NCBI GenBank assembly: GCA_902475415.1
Contig: CABRZK010000025.1
Coordinates: 1-14,702, forward strand
Reading direction: 5' to 3'
Origin: an uncultured Eubacterium sp.
GTDB lineage: Bacteria > Bacillota > Clostridia > Lachnospirales > Lachnospiraceae
Length of the DNA: 14,702 nucleotides
Both the position numbers and the translations under genes were made by a program. A model generated the notes under the pieces. That model made no database searches. It was not told where the DNA came from and worked only from the letters and a program-made list of their open reading frames with translations. Shown in pieces: positions 12,383 through 14,702 of this stretch; position 1 is the first letter of the stretch; every line of letters begins with the position of its first letter.

Positions 12383-13759
12383 TTATTTTTCGGCGTCCCG
12401 AAGGGCTTTCAGTGCCTGTCCACCCATCGGGTAGAGTGCGATCAGATTGAAGATGGTCATGAGGCCAACGCCTACGTCACCGAGATCCCATACTGTGGTG
12501 TAGGCTGCAAGTCCTCCGATGAAGAGCATTACAAGAGCCACGATTTTGTAGGCAGTCTGATAACACCATTTATTTCCGAACAGGTAGGCTACGTTGGAGC
12601 GGGCATAGAACAGAATTCCGATGAAGGTGGAAAAACTGAACATTGCCAGAGTAGCTGCAATAAAGATTGTTCCAAATGTTCCAAGGTGGTACTGCATAGC
12701 AGTCTGCAGCAGATCCATGCCGACAAGCCCGTTGGTGAGTTCCTGTGGTACGAGAAGCAGGATCATTGCAGTACAGGTACAAATCACAATGGTATCAATA
12801 AATACGCCCAGTGACTGTACCAGACCAATTTTAACAGCGTCATCGCTTTTTGCAGCAGCTGCCGCACATGGTGCAGAACCGGAACCGGCTTCATTGGAAA
12901 ACAGTCCTCTTTTTACACCATTCATTAATACAGCACCGAAACCGCCGGCTGCAATCTGGCGGAAACCAAATGCTTCCTGGAAAATACGTGCAAAAACGTC
13001 CGGCATCTGTCCAAGGTGTGTAAGAATGATAATGACAGTAAAAATAAAGTATGCACATGCCATGATCGGAACCATGATGTCCAAAACTTTTACAGTTGCA
13101 TTTTTCCGAAGTACAATAATTGCAGCAAGAACAACAAGAATGATGGTCGTTGCCAGTGGCGGGATGGAAAATGCATTTTCAAAGGCAGAGGTAACAGAAT
13201 TGCTGATTACCTGACTGATGCCACACCAGCAGATAAGGCCGGAAATTGCAAAAAGTACAGCAAGTACGGAGTATTTGCGATAAGTACCGTCTTTTCTTTT
13301 TGCAAAAAAATGATGCATATAATAAGCAGGTCCGCCATGGTATCCACCATAGAGCGGATCTTTTTCTTTGTGGAGCTGTGCCAGGGTACCTTCAATAAAA
13401 GCAGTAGAAGAACCAAGCAGTGCGGTGATCCACATCCAGAATACCGCACCGGCGCCTCCTGCTGAGATAGCTGCTACAACACCTACCAGATTACCCATGC
13501 CGACGCGGGTAGCCGTGGAGACAATCAGTGTCTGAAACGAAGACAGACCGCCGCGTTTGTCTTTTTTTTCATTTAAGGCACGAACCATATCCGGAAAAAG
13601 GCGGATTGGCAGGAATTTTGTCCGAATGGTAAAATAGATTCCGGTTGGAATCAGTAAAATAACGAGAAGCGGAAGACCTAATGTCCCACCGCCGGGCAGC
13701 GGAATAGTGACCAGATCTCCCCATAAAAAAGTGTATACAAGTTCAATGATCGTTTTCAT
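12383..13759 (-). CDS. Alanine/glycine:cation symporter family (AGCS) protein
   Basis: This 458-residue membrane protein should couple uptake of alanine or glycine to Na+ (or H+) entry. AGCS signatures are clear: residues 86-116 contain VGMGNLVGVVAAISAGGAGA followed by VFWMWITALLG, and the block GLFSNEAGSGSAPCAAAAAK (285-304) is the family's conserved substrate/ion region. About 10-11 membrane helices are visible and the length is typical. ATG 13759 is chosen because AGGGGG lies 7 nt upstream and the protein N-terminus then matches the family; the frame stays open for 23 further codons upstream. It converges with the LVIVD operon. Exact substrate preference among small neutral amino acids is not readable. 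Confidence 0.95.
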   Translation of the reverse strand: MKTIIELVYTFLWGDLVTIPLPGGGTLGLPLLVILLIPTGIYFTIRTKFLPIRLFPDMVRALNEKKDKRGGLSSFQTLIVSTATRVGMGNLVGVVAAISAGGAGAVFWMWITALLGSSTAFIEGTLAQLHKEKDPLYGGYHGGPAYYMHHFFAKRKDGTYRKYSVLAVLFAISGLICWCGISQVISNSVTSAFENAFSIPPLATTIILVVLAAIIVLRKNATVKVLDIMVPIMACAYFIFTVIIILTHLGQMPDVFARIFQEAFGFRQIAAGGFGAVLMNGVKRGLFSNEAGSGSAPCAAAAAKSDDAVKIGLVQSLGVFIDTIVICTCTAMILLLVPQELTNGLVGMDLLQTAMQYHLGTFGTIFIAATLAMFSFSTFIGILFYARSNVAYLFGNKWCYQTAYKIVALVMLFIGGLAAYTTVWDLGDVGVGLMTIFNLIALYPMGGQALKALRDAEK

Positions 13760-13900
13760 AATATCCCCCTTAGATTTATATATGTTTTCTGAATCGCTCA
13801 CGCATAGAAAATGTTTGTTCATCTGCAAATGGGTGCGAATAAGTAACAGCGGTTATAAAAAAGTAATATCTGTAATACAGTTTCTTTTGTAATACCCGAG

Positions 13901-13929
13901 AGTATAACATATTTATCTAAAAACATCAA
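13901..13929 (-). promoter_or_regulatory. Promoter of the AGCS symporter gene
   Basis: On the minus strand TTGATG (13929 to 13924) and TATACT (13906 to 13901) are 17 nt apart. The start near 13894 gives a leader of about 134 nt before the ATG at 13759. I looked for glycine-riboswitch or T-box motifs in the leader because they often precede such transporters and saw none. Confidence 0.6.
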
Positions 13930-13954
13930 CACTTTAAAGTACGACACTTCAACG

Positions 13955-14001
13955 TGTGAAAAAAGAAGAACTTCCAAATAAATATTTGGAGGTTCTTCTT
14001 T
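13955..14001 (-). terminator. Intrinsic terminator of the alcohol dehydrogenase gene
   Basis: An 18-bp stem (13962-13979 with 13984-14001, one G-T pair) is followed on the minus strand by a T-run (complement of the A-run at 13955-13961). The plus strand lacks such a tail, so it acts for the minus-strand gene at 14030. Confidence 0.85.
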
Positions 14002-14029
14002 AAGTGGTTAAAAATAGAAACTAAGTGGC

Positions 14030-14702
14030 TTATATATAATCTTCGTACATAAAACGGATGGCATGTTCCATATGCGTCTTTGTAATTTTGACAGGGCTGG
14101 CATCCAAAAAGCCATTATTCTGAATAGCACCGGTAGCACAGGCGAGAGCTTGCTCCAGTGTGATGCCACGGGCGGATAAGGACGGAATATCTGTAGCAAC
14201 TAACAGGTTATGAATTTTAGTTTGTAAATAATTTTCCGGTGATTCATTGTTTAAAGTGGGATTGTAACCAAATATGGTGGCAATGGTTATTCCACGAGTT
14301 GGATCAACAGAAAATATATCATGCAGTACCGTTGTCAGGGTAAGAGCACATGCAACACCATGTGAAAGGTGGAATTGCAATCCAAGCTCATGTGCGATGG
14401 CATGTCCAATATGAACACTGACTTCATTAAAAGCGATACCTGCAATATTGCTGGCAAAGGCGAGATTTTCCCGCGCTGTAATATCCGTTCCGTCTTGGTA
14501 CGCTGTAATGATATTTTCGGCAATTAGCTGAATAGCCTGTAATGCCAAGGTATCAACCTTGTCTGTATGATATTTGGAAGTATATGCTTCCAGAGCATGA
14601 GACATTGCATCAAAGGCAGAGGCTGCTGTAACTGCAGGTGGAGCGCTGAGTGTTAATTTGGGGTCTACAATAGCCAGATTAGCACTGCGATATACGGGTA
14701 TT
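14030..14702 (-). CDS. Iron-containing alcohol dehydrogenase (C-terminal part; start outside window)
   Basis: The frame is open to the window edge; about 223 codons of a usual 380-390 are present. The segment begins IPVYRSANLAIVDPKLTLSA and runs through the group III alcohol dehydrogenase signature FDAMSHALEAYTS, whose Asp and His are metal ligands. The two further ligand histidines fit GHAIAHELG and LSHGVACAL. The enzyme should reduce an aldehyde or ketone with NAD(P)H, or the reverse, in the cytoplasm; the specific substrate, for example butanol, 1,3-propanediol or lactaldehyde type, is not decidable. The nucleotide-binding N-terminal domain lies outside the window. It is followed by its own terminator, and the AGCS gene downstream has a separate promoter. 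Confidence 0.94.
   Translation of the reverse strand, partial: IPVYRSANLAIVDPKLTLSAPPAVTAASAFDAMSHALEAYTSKYHTDKVDTLALQAIQLIAENIITAYQDGTDITARENLAFASNIAGIAFNEVSVHIGHAIAHELGLQFHLSHGVACALTLTTVLHDIFSVDPTRGITIATIFGYNPTLNNESPENYLQTKIHNLLVATDIPSLSARGITLEQALACATGAIQNNGFLDASPVKITKTHMEHAIRFMYEDYI

Noticed and set aside
12621..13214. 197-codon plus-strand frame opposite the AGCS symporter
   Set aside because: It is the mirror of a hydrophobic, strongly conserved membrane protein gene; its composition is what the antisense of such a gene gives.
13760..13894. Glycine riboswitch or T-box in the AGCS leader
   Set aside because: Looked for because of the gene's role, but none of the conserved glycine-aptamer or T-box motifs is visible.

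Overview
The window looks like chromosomal DNA of a gut-type anaerobic Firmicute, most likely a Lachnospiraceae member. This rests on moderate-to-low GC, strong AGGAGG-type ribosome binding sites, A/T-rich intrinsic terminators, the protein sequences (F1 ATP synthase, PocR/AraC regulator, DEAD-box helicase with a DbpA RNA-binding tail, AGCS symporter) and a small type I toxin locus of a kind seen in clostridia. The genus cannot be fixed from sequence reading alone.

Layout. (1) 1-1212: the 3' end of the atp operon, partial atpD then atpC. (2) 1260-1570: a compact convergent locus laid out like the par/Fst type I toxin-antitoxin locus of plasmid pAD1. It has a 28-residue membrane peptide on the minus strand, a short plus-strand RNA with its own consensus promoter, a shared bidirectional terminator, and direct repeats that let the two RNAs pair over the toxin start codon. 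(3) 1588-4222: a PocR/AraC regulator diverging from a MATE transporter, with a large dyad between them. (4) 4273-5242: a consensus promoter followed at once by a terminator-like hairpin, then a second MATE gene that is a deleted, frameshifted relic. (5) 5292-6881: a DEAD-box RNA helicase. (6) 6888-12216: a LysR regulator (minus) diverging from a four-gene operon: a VOC-fold protein interrupted by an in-frame TAA, an SDR oxidoreductase, an OFA-like MFS transporter and an LVIVD-repeat beta-propeller protein. The block is bracketed by two direct copies of a 120-nt structured repeat. (7) 12288-14702: a long hairpin, an AGCS Na+/alanine-type symporter (minus) and the 3' part of an iron-dependent alcohol dehydrogenase (minus).

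How the genes work together. atpD and atpC belong to the F1 motor. The regulator/transporter pair in (3) is probably a sensing and efflux unit. The block in (6) reads as a substrate-inducible catabolic module: uptake by the MFS protein, epimerase/lyase-type and redox chemistry by the VOC and SDR proteins, and an unassigned role for the propeller protein, under LysR control. Its substrate cannot be named from the sequence.

The most notable items are the type I toxin-antitoxin locus, which contains a 28-codon gene that is easily missed; the paired 120-nt repeats, whose apical stems change on both sides while a TAAGAC loop is kept; and the uncharacterised VOC-SDR-MFS-LVIVD operon with its nonsense codon.
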